DNA from: Lytechinus pictus
Lineage: Eukaryota; Echinodermata; Echinoidea; Temnopleuroida; Toxopneustidae
Length of the DNA stretch: 64,000 nucleotides
Reading direction: 5' to 3'
Assembly (NCBI RefSeq): GCF_037042905.1
Contig: NW_026974141.1
Location: forward strand, 2,171,001-2,235,000
The position numbers and the translations under genes were made by a program. The notes under the pieces were generated by a model. The model was not told where the DNA came from. It saw only the letters and a program-made list of their open reading frames with translations, and did not search any database. This document shows, piece by piece, positions 52,641 to 63,641 of the stretch (positions within the stretch are counted from its first letter, which is position 1; the number at the start of each line of letters is the position of its first letter).

Positions 52641-54460
52641 TAAAAACTGGAGTGTATGTTTGTTTTGTGAAAACTTCAGTTTGTGGAATGCTCCTTTATT
52701 TTACAGAAGGGTGGTGAAGGGTTAGTGGATTGGTATGCAGCTAAGCATGGTTTATATGGGCCGTGGAATATGTATGAAAACTTAAAAGACCATCTGATTC
52801 AGATTTTTTTGCATGGTCAGCCCACCGCCCGCCCCACCACTTCAAACCGTTCCGTGACCCCTAGTTTCTTAGTGGACTTTCCTAATGAATTCAAGATCAA
52901 CCCTGATTTTGGCCTCGACACCAAAAATGACAAAGATGTTTTTTTGTTTACAAGGGAAGTCCATTCTGATTCCAAGTTCGTTAAATTCAATAAAACCATA
53001 ATAATAGAAAAAGTAAGAATATTCATGAAAGTTATGGAAAAATTCAATCAAAACGTATGGTAAATGGTATGAAATTTTCATCTAGTGGTATTCTATGCAA
53101 GCAGCTACCCACATGCCATGTAATATCAATTCCACAAATAACCACTTTTTATACTTTATTGATTATTAGGTGATCTGTCAATCGACAGATCAACTCTTAA
53201 TTTCGTACGAATTTTCTTTTTTATTTATTTATTATTTTTTATTTATTTTTATTTTCTGCCCTTTTCTTGTTAGCACAGAATCTCCAAATCTACACCATCA
53301 ATTATCTTCAAAATATCATCAGATATGGGGACTTATCATGTGATGTGTATAAAGCAAGTTCAAGGTCAAAAGGTTACCATGACGTCATCTAGACGCCATT
53401 TTGTAAAATCTTAGTTTCAATCATATCTTCATTATCAATTATCAAAAATTAACAATATTTACATCACATTAACTTCAGGTCAAGGGTCAACTGTCCATGT
53501 CATCAAAGGTCATGTAAAGGTTACGACGTGCGCGTACGCGCGCGTCAAAATTTTAAAATGCTCAAAATCACTTTTTGACCAAAGTAAAGTACGAATCAGG
53601 TCATTTTAAGCATTTCAAAAAATTGCGCGCGTTTTCGCGCGTAACAGCACTATACAACATAGGATCGTCATTTTTTTAAATATCAATGCATTGGTAATAT
53701 AATTCTGAGTAATTTGATACCTTGATCAACCTTCTACGACAAGTAATAACGGAATTAGCCTCCATCAAAGTTTACAGCACGCACGCGCGCGCGCACTAAC
53801 CATTGACAATATATGTGCAAAAACATGCCTATACAAAACTCATTATAGCACTTCAGGTAGTCCGTTGACCCCCAAATTTTTTTTCATATTCGAATAGAGT
53901 GTGGATGGGAGATATGATTTCATGTCACATTTGACCCGAAATTTTATCATGACGTCATCAAAATAGCGTCGGAACTCAAAATTCCCATTTTGCTACTAAT
54001 GACGTCATCACAATTATGCAAATTTGACTCTAACTCCGTAAATATTCTTCAATTTTCGCCAAGTTTTGTTACATATTGTAGCTGAAAACATATTCTTTCT
54101 AATGTAATGGCTATATTAACATTTAAAGGAACAGATCATCCTGAAAAATGGCAAGTTATAGAGGCATGTCATTTTCGCTCATTTTGTGTGCAATCTCTAT
54201 GGGAAATGACTTTTTCTCAATACTGGATTTTATATTCCTCTATTTCGCGAGCCATATCTCCATTTCTATTTGTTGGTTTTCTCTGAGCTTGGAGTATGTT
54301 GTAGCTGAGATTGTGAGCTATCGCAAGTGTGGTCTCCATTTTCTGATCAGATGCCAGGATCATGCCCGTATTTCTCTTGCAAAATTGGATTTGAGATCCT
54401 CTCAATTTGCTTATGTGTAAAGTCTATGGGAAATAGTGCTTATGTGTATTAGTCTATGGG
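52641..54460. other. Repeat-rich intergenic DNA
   Basis: Contains MITE fragments (AAGGGAAGTCCATTCTGATT near 52952) and a compositionally odd stretch at 53520-53800 with alternating CG runs (GTGCGCGTACGCGCGCG, GCGCGCGTTTTCGCGCG, GCACGCACGCGCGCGCGC). 53171-53190 has a small inverted repeat (GATCTGTCAATCGACAGATC). The 126-codon frame at 52683-53063 has no recognisable domain and overlaps repeat-like sequence. Confidence 0.4.
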
Positions 54461-54465
54461 AAATA

Positions 54466-54531
54466 GTGTAGCTCAGTTGATAAGGCATGAGACTTGCTTT
54501 CTTAAGGTCGAGGGTTCAAGCCCAGCGGGCA
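54466..54531 (+). repeat. tRNA-like sequence (SINE head or tRNA pseudogene)
   Basis: GTGTAGCTCAGTTGATAAGG matches box A and GGTTCAAGCCC matches box B at normal spacing. Acceptor-stem pairing with the sequence before and after is poor and a T-rich stretch follows, so a retroposed tRNA-like sequence is likelier than an active gene. Confidence 0.55.
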
Positions 54532-54983
54532 GGGGTAAACATGATAAATTTTTTTTTCCTTTTTTTTTCTTTTCAACATTTCACAAATGGTCCTTTATGA
54601 CCATTACAATGTATATAAAGTAAAACATTGGACAATAAAAGAGATTAAAATCCCTTTTAATGTACAATGTTCCTGTACAATATGTGTATGACCTACACTT
54701 TTTCACACAACTTTTTCATTTCCCTCTTTTTCAAGAGTATTCAACATGTTCTTTTCGTAAGAGAAGTTCAGTTTTCATCATGATGATCATATTGATCTCA
54801 ATAAACATGCTGATTGTCTTCCTGATCATGAAATCAGAGACAGATCACCTAATTCGTCCTCATGACGAATTAAAATTCTAGTTTAGATTTCTGTTCATAG
54901 ATCTATGAAATAATGTATCTGATAGTATAGTATAGGACAAGTTACTAATTGTATACAAAGCACTTCTGGGTACATTACAGAAT

Positions 54984-55300
54984 TATTGAGGTATAAAACC
55001 AGTAATCATGGTCATAATTTGCGCAGTTCAACGGATCCTTTGCTTTTACAGATTCCATCCTTCAAAACAAAAGTAACACTAGGTGATCGAGCATTTGCTT
55101 GTGTAGCCCCCAAGGTCTGGAATAGCTTACCCCTTGAAGTGAGGAAAGCGCCATCCGTAAACAATTTTAAATCAAAGCTCAAAACACATCTATTTAATTA
55201 ATAACAAGCATTTTAGGAGTCCTGCAAAGCGCAGTAGAATAAATACTTTGTGGAATAGTTTCTGTGCTCTATAAATGTATACATTATTGTTATTAAATAA
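54984..55300 (+). mobile_element. 5'-truncated non-LTR retrotransposon tail
   Basis: The frame to 55201 encodes SFKTKVTLGDRAFACVAPKV, then WNSLPLEVRKAPSVNNFKSK and LKTHLF, the conserved C-terminal end of CR1/L2-type reverse transcriptase proteins. It is followed by a short 3' UTR ending TGTGCTCTATAAATGTATAC and an ATTGTT-rich tail. Only the last 70 codons remain. It is a different lineage from the CR1-like element at 40317-43926, whose equivalent region is distinct. Confidence 0.8.
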
Positions 55301-56281
55301 TTTTATATATTTGAGAAAAATATTCTGTAAGAAAAATTTTATTTCACAACAAATGGAGCTTTTTGCATATAAAACCACCAGAACAAAAACTATAAAAATT
55401 AATGAATCTGTTACTTGGAATTATTTTTCCCCTCCATCCTTATATTACCACCCCCTCCTTTCCCCCTTTGTATAAGAGTACTCTTACTCCACTTCTCTCT
55501 AAATTGCAGTATGCAGACCACCAATTTCTCTCCTACCAAACCCTCTACCACCCCATTTTTTTTCTTTCATCTTACCCTTCTGCGGTCCTTGTAACGCGAT
55601 AACTTCAGTTTAACTTAACCTAGGCTCATATAGCATGGATCCCACGAAGCCTATTGATTTGAGGTCAAAGTTCAAGGTCACAGCGACATGTTTTTATTTT
55701 ACCCTTCTGAAGTCTTAGAAAACGCTATAACTTCAGTTTAACTTAACCTAGGCTCATATAATTTGGTGTGTAAATACTGTGTATGATACTAGCATTGATC
55801 CCAGGAAGCCAATTGATTTTGAAGTCGAAAGGTCAAAGTCAAGGTCACAGTGATGTGTTTTCATCTTACCCTTCTGAAGTCCTTGTAAACGCGATAACTT
55901 TTGATTTTGAGATCAGAAGGTGAAAGGTGAAGTCGCCACCTTCCACTTTTCTTGCTTGACCAATAACTCCATTTTCCGCAATCCGCATTACAGTTGGGTG
56001 TATCACGTGCTCGCCTTAGCCACTTTCTTGTTAGGATTTCAGAACCTTTCTTGAATCATTGCATATTTGACTCAGATCCTCTTTTCTCCTATAGATAATC
56101 TTCCCTGCCTGCTTATGGGAGGCAAATGGGACAATAAACACATTTTGAAAGGGGGTCTATTCAATTAAAAGATGCACTTACAGACGGGAACAGAACGCTA
56201 AATAGGGAGACGATTGCTTACTGTGATTGGAAAAAGCGAAGTGCAAGAAGGACATCTTATTTCATACGGGAATGGGCACTA
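55301..56281. other. Intergenic DNA with a degenerate tandem repeat
   Basis: 55565-55900 contains three diverged units of about 130 bases with TTTAACTTAACCTAGGCTCATATA, AAGCC(A/T)ATTGATTT and CAAGGTCACAG, reminiscent of the GTCTCGCC-element array at 8815-9860. No gene is seen. Confidence 0.5.
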
Positions 56282-56881
56282 TTAAAGGTCAAGTCCACCC
56301 GAGAAAAATGTTTATTTGAATAAATAGAGAAAAATCAAACTAGCAAAACGCTGAAAATTTCATCAACATTGGATGTAAAATGAGAAAGTTATGACATTTT
56401 AAAGTTTTGCTTATTTTTCACAAAACAGTATTATGCACAACTCAAATGAGGCAGTCGATAATGTCCCTCACTATTTCTTGTGTTTTTTTATTGTTTTAAT
56501 TATACAATATTTCATTTTTATAGATTTGACAAGATGGACCAACTTGACTGTATCATATACTATTTTTACAATACAATGCTCACTCCACTTGTTCAGGGAG
56601 GAATAAATCGTTTCACTTGACAATGAGGAGAAAAATAAAATATTCCCTATTTCATATAATAAAATACAAAAGAAATAGTGAGTTGATGACGTCATCAGTC
56701 TCCTCATTTGCATACCCACCAGGATGAGCATATAACTGTTTTGTGAAATTAAGCGTAACTTTAAAATGTCCTAACTTTCTTATTTTACATCCGATTTTGA
56801 TGAAATTTTCAGTGTTATGCTTGTTGGATTTTTGTCTTTTTATTCAGATCAACTTTTTGTTGGGGTGGACTTGTCCTTTAA
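56282..56881. mobile_element. TTAA-flanked MITE, copy 2
   Basis: TTAAAGGTCAAGTCCACCC at the left and GGGGTGGACTTGTCCTTTAA at the right are near-perfect inverted termini with TTAA at each edge. Same family as 174-734 and 63036-63641. The best-preserved copy in the window. Confidence 0.9.
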
Positions 56882-58692
56882 GAAGTCAATTTCTTTGCGA
56901 GGTGCTGGATGAGCTACACATCATTGATGTGCTAGTTTTCTTTCTTTCTTTGCTCCCAAGTTTACTACTTCATCTGTCCATTTCTCCCACCGTCTTCTCA
57001 TCACTACCCTCTTCTGCCCTTCCTTTCTTCATCTCGTAATTCCTATGTTTTTTACTATTACAACCCTACTCTCTTTCTCTTGCCTCCCTCTCCAACACCT
57101 CTTCTATCCTTCCTTCCCTCCTTCCTTCCTTTCTTTATTCCTTACTTTTCTGTGTAATCTCTTCGTTTATCACACACCCTCCCCACTACCCTTCTCTCAT
57201 TCCCCTCCCTCTTTTCCCCTTTTACTTTCCCACAGTTTTCTACACCATCAATATAGGCATAAATTCATACCAAAGTCACACAACAGACTGAACAACTAAA
57301 GTGCTCTCTTGTTGACATACATCATTTAATGATAAGCCTCGCCTACTGCAGACAATTTAAAGAAAACATTTTCTATGCTGGATAGAAAAATAAATCTTGA
57401 AAAGTCATTAAAGAAAATACATGAGCATACATCTTCATGATGGCAATGAAATAAAATTTGTCCACGTAATAATGCAGTCTTAGAAACAAACATGTAAGTC
57501 AGTTCATACAAATCAGGCAAACACAAACTTGTGGAGAAAATGTCGGACATTGCATGGTGTCTCCTCCATCCAACCCCTCCTACTCTCAGGGAATGTGGGG
57601 AGGGGGGGTAAAGCCGCCCCCACTTTTTTCTCAGACTGTGTACAAAAACGTAAAATTACCATCAAATATTTTGCATGGTCAGCCCCCCCCCTCCCCTTTT
57701 CAACACCATTTGGCAGCCCCCGTCTCATCCACCACTTTCTACATCCAGTGGTGCAGTTCATTCTTAGTAGCAAGCCACGGAAGGGTCAAGACCAAGATGT
57801 TAAGAGTCGTGAGGCTGCTGGATAATAGTTTCTCTCATAAACATTGTAAACATGACTCGGCCCAAGGTCAAGGCCGGCAAAATGTGGCCATCTGATTTCT
57901 AGGCAGGGATGCCACTCAAGGCTTGATAAAATGTCAGAAAATCATCTAGAATGACCCCTTTCCTACATAAAAAAGATGTTTTCCATGGCCGAAAATATGT
58001 TGAAAAAGTTTGAATTCAGACATCAGTCTGAGAAGTAAAATCCCTGTTCATATGGAATGATATCATGCTCTCAATTCATCATGGATTGAGTAGGTCATGG
58101 AGTGAAGTGAAAATGGAAAAAAAAAGAGTGTGGAACATTATACAAATTGTGATTATTGTATGGTCCTATCCAAGCATATTGCTATCCTATCCTCCCAACT
58201 TTAGGACACCAAACACTGCTGATTACAAAAAGGTAATAATTGGCTTATAGTGCATTGGTAAAGGCTGGATACCCCAAAAATTCACCAAAAAATAGAAGTT
58301 TTAGGTAAACAATTGTACATGTACTTATTTTCTCAATATCATAATTTCTACCTAAATTAAAAGCATATCTACCTGCGTTTACTTAACATACAGGGAATCT
58401 ATACATGTATATGAGAGCATTGAAGACTTCTGAGAAATTGTTGATTTAGGGCTCACTCTTGCCTGTCCGCAAATTTTCAAAAATATTCCATCCTCTCGAA
58501 AACTCAGCTTCCTTTAGTTTTTTCCTCATTACGCCAATGATGATGCTTCTCGTTATCCAATGAGATTATGATAATGAGGTTCTTATATTTTGCTGGTGCC
58601 CAACCGAAGTGGGAAAGACATTGGAGATCTTCCAAATGAGAGTTCTTGATCCTTGACTGTTTGTCCAGAAGTCTTTGGAGACCATTTGGTGA
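56882..58692. other. Pyrimidine-rich and repeat DNA downstream of NUP37
   Basis: 56930-57240 is a T/C-rich tract (CCTTCCTTCC and similar) and produces accidental frames. 57530-57760 has C/G tracts typical of a C-rich MITE. NUP37's 3' UTR should occupy the right-hand part on the minus strand, but no clear polyadenylation signal was identified. Confidence 0.4.
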
Positions 58693-58806
58693 TCAAGGTT
58701 CGGCTGGAAACAAGTGGACCCTCCTGTCACCCCCGACAGCGCAGATAGGTAAGAATGCATGCCAGGACAAACCTCCTAACACTGGCAGGCTCTCAGTGAC
58801 AGGGAC
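58693..58806 (-). CDS. NUP37: NUP37 terminal exon
   Basis: 114 bp after acceptor TTTTGCCCTAG. It encodes VPVTESLPVLGGLSWHAFLP and ICAVGGDRRVHLFPAEP before TGA. GLSWH and the VGGD block are the conserved end of the last propeller blade. A competing longer minus frame over the same bases (58566-58760) is a shadow. Confidence 0.92.
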   Translation of the reverse strand, partial: VPVTESLPVLGGLSWHAFLPICAVGGDRRVHLFPAEP

Positions 58807-61800
58807 CTAGGGCAAAAGAAAACAGTGGTTATCAAGGAGAAATGGGACCTGATTCAAAAGGAATTCCGATTACGGTTATTTGCCAATTATAGTAAACTAC
58901 CATGGTAACAATCAGGGCTCTGCAGCCAATCAAAACCAAAGTGGAAGTTGCCAAAATAGCAAAGTTATCATAATCATATTTATGAAATGGGTACCCAATT
59001 GGTTTGAAATCACCTTTCAAATACAGACCACCAACCATTGGAAGAGTCTATGTGACTCTCTATTTAATATGGATAATTTTTTTTTTCTGTCCAACAATTT
59101 CTGTGATTTTTCAATGAGCTTTCGAAATGTATTTTTCTATTTGTATGTTGAAAAATGAATATAGAAATGAAATAAACTAATAAATTCAAAATTCAATTAA
59201 AAAAATTATCATCTAGGACTATAAGCCCCAGTCCCATGGCCTATGTTGAACAATAGGTTGAGTGGAGTGTCGTGGCCCAGTGGATTAGTCTCCGGACTTT
59301 GAAACAGAGGCTCGTCGGTTCAAATCCCAGCCATGGCGTAGTTTCCTTCAGCAAGGGACTCATCCACAGTGTGCTGCACTCGACCAAGGTAAGGTAAGTG
59401 GGTACCGGCAGGAAGTAATCCCTCAAAAAGCTGTGTGCACCTGAATCGGTAGCCTAGCTTAGCCGGGGTAATAATAATAGCAGGGCCCACTGGTAGAACA
59501 TTTTTCGGAACTGAAGTGGCTACCCTGGGTAAATATACCGTTATTATTATTATTAATCATTTTAACCCATTAAAGACTGAATGATTTCGCTACAACACAT
59601 GTTTTCAATAGATTCCAGCCCCCGTTTATGTGGGCTGGAGTCTCCAACAGGTTAATACAAAAGAGACCCACCTGATGATGCCCTAAGTGGTAGACTTTGG
59701 CTTCATTGTTGGGACGCCCTGTAGTAGCAAACAGGTTAGGGCTAGATCTGCACCATCTGAACTCTTTGCCTCCTTCGCCGTGAGCCAACTCAGAATCTTG
59801 AGCTTGACTGTAAAAAAAATCATAATTTCAATTGGTTAAAATTGTATTTTATCTCGTAACTTCTAGTTACAGGATTCTGTGAAATACGAGCTACGCATGC
59901 GCAAATCAGTGAGCCTATGTACATGCATTGGCTGACGACAGGCAGTCATTTTATCAGTAGAGGTTTCTTTTTTTATTGTTAAGTTTCACACTCTACAGGA
60001 GGTACGTGTAACTATTTCATATTCTTTATGATTATCACTAAATTTTGAGCCAATAGTTATTTCATTGTTTTACGTTGCGGCCTATTATTTTAAATCTGAA
60101 AAAAATATATAGTTTATGTCAAATCCAGGAAATTTTGGGATTAATAGGGATCGGTATTATACATGTCATGTAGGCTATCAACATTTTGGAAGAGCTTTTG
60201 ACAAATTTGATATCAATAGAGCATGTCAGTAATTCTAGTATGAAAAAGTTGACTGAATAATTTGTTTCATTCTTAGGTTTGATGAGGCCTATATGTTGAA
60301 GATAAAAAAAGATAAAAAGAAAGGAAATATAATTGTTTTTCATATAGAATGAATGATATCATTGTAGGAGCTGTATTTTATATTTTATTAGCTCTAAGTA
60401 TACGCGGGTTCTTCCAACACAGAACAAGAACAGATGAAGAGACAGATGTTGCTGGTTTGAAGGTCTGTGCTCAACTGCCTTAGCTTGGCAGGGCATAATT
60501 TATTCTTCATTTCCTCTCTAGGCTTTCTTTGCACAAGGTACTAGATTTCAATACATATTCAAATTAACTTGGAGGATGACAATAACAGAAGTAACGCATC
60601 ATCATGAATAAGAACCAATCACACATAAGGAGTCTTACAACATATATATTCATGATTCAGTCAACCAAGAGAGAGGAGGGGAGTAATTAACATAGCTGAG
60701 AGGACCAAGAGATAAAGGAATTTGATAACAAAAGGAATGATCAAGTGTGGGGTGCAAGGGATGAAGGATGGATGAGGATAACAAAGGAGATGGGGATAAC
60801 AAAGATAAATGAGGATAAAAGGCAAGAATGCTGATGGAGACTGAAGAAAAGGGGAAAGTAAATTAGGGTTATTTTGGAGTAGAAAATGAGAGAGGGGTTA
60901 AAGAACTCTGGCTTAAAAGTAATGAACTTGTAACCAAGAAATATATGATGTGAACAGCCCTCTCAGATTGCAAGAGCCTTGAATAATGCTTTGTTTTAAA
61001 AGAGATATTAGGAAGATTCAATCTTGAGGCACTCGACCAAGGTACAGTAAATGAAATGCTTGTGCTCCAGGTTGGTAGCTGGGCTGACCACAGGGTAATT
61101 AAGACAATTGGCACCTTGAACTCTATTCATAAGTTGCATTATTTTTCTTCATGAATGAGGGAAATAATTCCCCACCCATTCCCTGCCCCACCTGATTTGA
61201 AGAGGTGTTGTGGCTCAGTGGATAAGTCTCTAGACTTTAAACCACAAAGTCTGGGGTTCAAATCCCACCACAGCACTTGCGCTTATCTACATTTGCCACT
61301 CTCCACCAAGGTGTAGTAACTAGAAAATGAGTATCCGGTGGGAAGGAATTCCTTGAATGCTCGAGCGCCCAACAAGAATAATCATAACATGGAGAAGGTT
61401 TACGGTTCACCATGTGTGATATGAAGAAGGGAAGGAAAGATTGAAATGGAAAGACGAGATAGGATGAAAAGAGAAAGTGTAAGTGAGTGAAGTCCTGAAA
61501 AGAACTGTTAAACAGATGAGATGAGCTGAATATGGCTTGAGTAGCGATGGTTTGAGTAGCAGGTTGAAGTGAAGAGAGTAATATCTTCACTTAAACCTGC
61601 TACTGATTAACCTCTCTTCACTTCAACCTGCTACTCAAACCATCGCTACTCAAGTCATATTCAGCTCATCTCATCTGGGTCCCGTCTTACAAAGAGTTAC
61701 GATCGATCCGATCAATCACAACTATGGACGGCCAGCAACGTCAACACCTATAAAAATGCAAATTTGTTCAAAATATTTTCGAGATATGATGTACATTCAT

Positions 61801-63007
61801 ACATTTATCGTTCTCTTGAAGATTCAGTGTGATTCTCTTTGATTTAAGGAGATTGTGCGAATTCCCTGTAGAGAAAATTATGACACTGATGGATTTCCAT
61901 ATAGTTACGATTGATTGGATCAATCGTAACTCTTTGTAAGACGGGGCCCAGGTTTACAGTCCTTTTCAGGACTTCACTCACTTTCAAGAAAAGAATACTT
62001 CTAATTTTCTCTTTTCATCCTATATCGTCTTTCCATTTCAATCTTTCTGCCTGTATTTTCTTCCCTTCTTCATATTACACATGGTGAACCGTAAACCTTC
62101 TCCACGTTATAAACTCCACCATGCACACCTACAAAGATCATCTGAAGAATAGTCATGCTAGAGCCAGGGTAACAATATGCAGTGCTTAGATACAGAAAAA
62201 CTACACACAATGTAGTTGTTGCATATGATTTTTATTATCCTTTAGAGAATATTGGATGGCCTTGAGTGGGATGCGTAGAAATATTGTTCTGCAGCGAGTA
62301 ACAATATTTCTACGCATCCCACGAAAATTGGTCATCCAATATTATTATTTAGATACCCCCACAAAGCTAAACATAAATTAATAAAGCAAAAAATTGTTTT
62401 TACAAACCATTATTTTTGGCAATCCTGTAAATCATGACCATGGCGCCTGAGTATTATCATTTTTTTAAAAGAAATCTCAGTAAAGATGCGCTATAGCGGA
62501 TAGTGCAAGCGCATTTGAATTCAATAAATTGATGCAATCTCGCTCCTTTGCCACACCTCCTGGCAACTGATGAGCAATGTAATTTCATTGTGACGTAACA
62601 ATAGCTTCATGCGCATAATCATTTATTAACCAATGATAATCTTGTGGGCGGGGCAAAATATTAATTTCATCTAATATTTTCAATATTGGATGGTTTTCAT
62701 AGGCATGCATGTTAAAAATCAGTTTTGATATTTTGTCTCTTTGAAACAACCTCGCAGGACGTCAAAAAATATCTGCTCCTCTAAAACCCTTCATCTAAAT
62801 AATAATTGGAATTGTTTAAAATTACCTTGATCTTGTGATGTCCCACACCATCCACTCTCCACTGACGATAGCCCCAACCCTGGTAGGATCACAGAGGCTC
62901 CAGTCTGCACACATGAGACCTGGTCTACCGGTCTCCAAGGACATGAACGGTTGCTCACTCACTAGGTCATAGAAGCGTAGAGTTCCGCCCTTCTCAGCAA
63001 CCATTAG
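58693..63007 (-). CDS. NUP37: Nucleoporin NUP37, C-terminal exons
   Basis: Three exons on the minus strand, 63007-62826, 59807-59672 and 58806-58693, join in frame to about 142 codons with stop TGA; the whole vertebrate protein is about 326 residues. NUP37 is a WD40 beta-propeller subunit of the Y-shaped NUP107-160 complex in the nuclear pore. Landmarks: LMVAEKGGTLRFYDL, SGEWMVWDITRS (WD-type strand), FRWCRSSPNLFATTGRP, KVYHLGHHQ, GGLSWHAFLPICAVGGD and a short hydrophobic end. Phases are 2 and 0, and all junctions are GT-AG. The 5' exons lie beyond the right edge of the window. Confidence 0.93.
59257..59556 (+). repeat. tRNA-derived SINE, full-length-looking copy
   Basis: Head GTCGTGGCCCAGTGGATTAG with box A, box B GGTTCAAATCC 40 bases later, a body with CACTCGACCAAGGTAAGGTA and GCAGGGCCCACTGGTAGAAC, and a TTATTATTATTATTA tail. 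It matches 1-118. The ATT tail suggests mobilisation by a CR1/L2-type LINE; that is inference. Confidence 0.85.
59672..59807 (-). CDS. NUP37: NUP37 exon
   Basis: 136 bp between acceptor TTTTTTACAG and donor GTGGGT. One base completes a Ser codon, then QAQDSELAHGEGGKEFRWCR, SSPNLFATTGRPNNEAK and VYHLGHHQ. FRW, NLFATTG and HLGH are conserved family positions. Confidence 0.92.
61020..61100 (+). repeat. SINE body fragment
   Basis: GGCACTCGACCAAGGTACAGTAAATG and a following GTGCTCCAGGTTGGTAGCTG match the body of the SINE at 59257-59556 but lack its tRNA-like head and tail. Confidence 0.5.
61203..61372 (+). repeat. tRNA-derived SINE, second type
   Basis: TGTTGTGGCTCAGTGGATAA (box A) and GGGGTTCAAATCCCACCACA (box B) at tRNA spacing, followed by ACTCTCCACCAAGGTGTAGT and a TCCGGTGGGAAGGAATTCCT block shared with other SINE copies. 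It lies in a NUP37 intron on the opposite strand. Confidence 0.75.
61376..62113. repeat. Large fold-back inverted repeat in a NUP37 intron
   Basis: Left arm 61376-61600 and right arm about 61608-62113 pair nearly throughout: GGAGAAGGTTTACGGTTCAC against GTGAACCGTAAACCTTCTCC at the outside, TTGAGTAGCGATGGTTTGAG against CTCAAACCATCGCTACTCAA near the centre. The right arm is interrupted by a 273-bp MITE at 61677-61949. Arms are around 220 bases with a spacer under 15. Confidence 0.88.
61677..61949. mobile_element. 273-bp MITE in one arm of the fold-back
   Basis: GGGTCCCGTCTTACAAAGAG at the left and CTCTTTGTAAGACGGGGCCC at the right are inverted termini, extended by TTACGATCGATCCGATCAAT / ATTGATTGGATCAATCGTAA. 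The opposite arm of the fold-back lacks it, giving an internal empty site for comparison. Confidence 0.88.
62243..62345. repeat. 103-bp hairpin
   Basis: AATATTGGATGGCC at the left pairs with GGTCATCCAATATT at the right, and inside GTGGGATGCGTAGAAATATT pairs with AATATTTCTACGCATCCCAC around CTGCAGCGAG. The same outer word, AATATTGGATGG, recurs at about 62690. Layout resembles 6895-7022. Confidence 0.7.
62826..63007 (-). CDS. NUP37: NUP37 exon (first in window)
   Basis: 182 bp after acceptor TTACAG and before donor GTAATT. It begins in phase 0 with LMVAEKGGTLRFYDL and ends GEWMVWDITRS with two bases of a Ser/Arg codon. This covers one WD blade and the start of the next. Confidence 0.94.
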
Positions 63008-63035
63008 CTGTAATCATAACATGCAGGCATTGTAT

Positions 63036-63641
63036 TTAAAAGGTCGAGTCCACCTCAGAAAATTGATTTGAATCAATAAAGAAAAATCAGACAAGCATAA
63101 TGCTGAAAATTTCATCAAAATCGGATGTAAAATAAGAAAGTTATGGCATTTCAAAGTTTCGCTTATTTTTCACAATATAGTTATATGCACAATTTTATCA
63201 CATGCAAATGAGAGAATTGATGATGTCCCTCACTCACTAATAGTATTTCTTTTGTTTTTTATTGTTTGAATTATACAATATTTCAAATTTTACAGATTTG
63301 ACAATTAAGGACCAACTTGACTAAACCATAAAATGTTAAGCAATGGTAATTACACATGTTCAGGGCAAAATAAAACTTTGTTTCACAAGACAATGAGGAG
63401 AAAATCAGAATATTTCATATGATAAAATACAAAAGAAATAGTGAGTGATGTCATCAGTTACGTCATTTGCATACTGTCCGGGATGTGCATATAAATATTT
63501 TGTGAAATTAAGCGAAATTTTAAAGTGTCATAAATTTCTTATTTTACATCCGATTTTGATGAAATTTTCAGTGTTATGCTTGTTGGATTTGTCTCCTTTT
63601 ATTCAAATCAACATTTTTGTTGGGGTGGACTTGTCCTATAA
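63036..63641. mobile_element. TTAA-flanked MITE, copy 3, next to a NUP37 exon
   Basis: Left TTAAAAGGTCGAGTCCACCT and right GGGGTGGACTTGTCCTATAA are inverted ends; the right TTAA is mutated to ATAA. The left end is only about 30 bases upstream of the acceptor of the NUP37 exon at 63007, so it lies at the very 3' end of that intron. Confidence 0.85.

Noticed and set aside
52683-53063. 126-codon plus-strand frame
   Set aside because: No family features, begins after the MRPL23 polyadenylation region, overlaps MITE-like sequence (AAGGGAAGTCCATTC) and shares a GCATGGTCAGCCC word with another repeat at 57672.
54466-54531. A functional tRNA gene
   Set aside because: Box A and B are present but the acceptor stem does not pair and there is no clean terminator context; called tRNA-like repeat instead.
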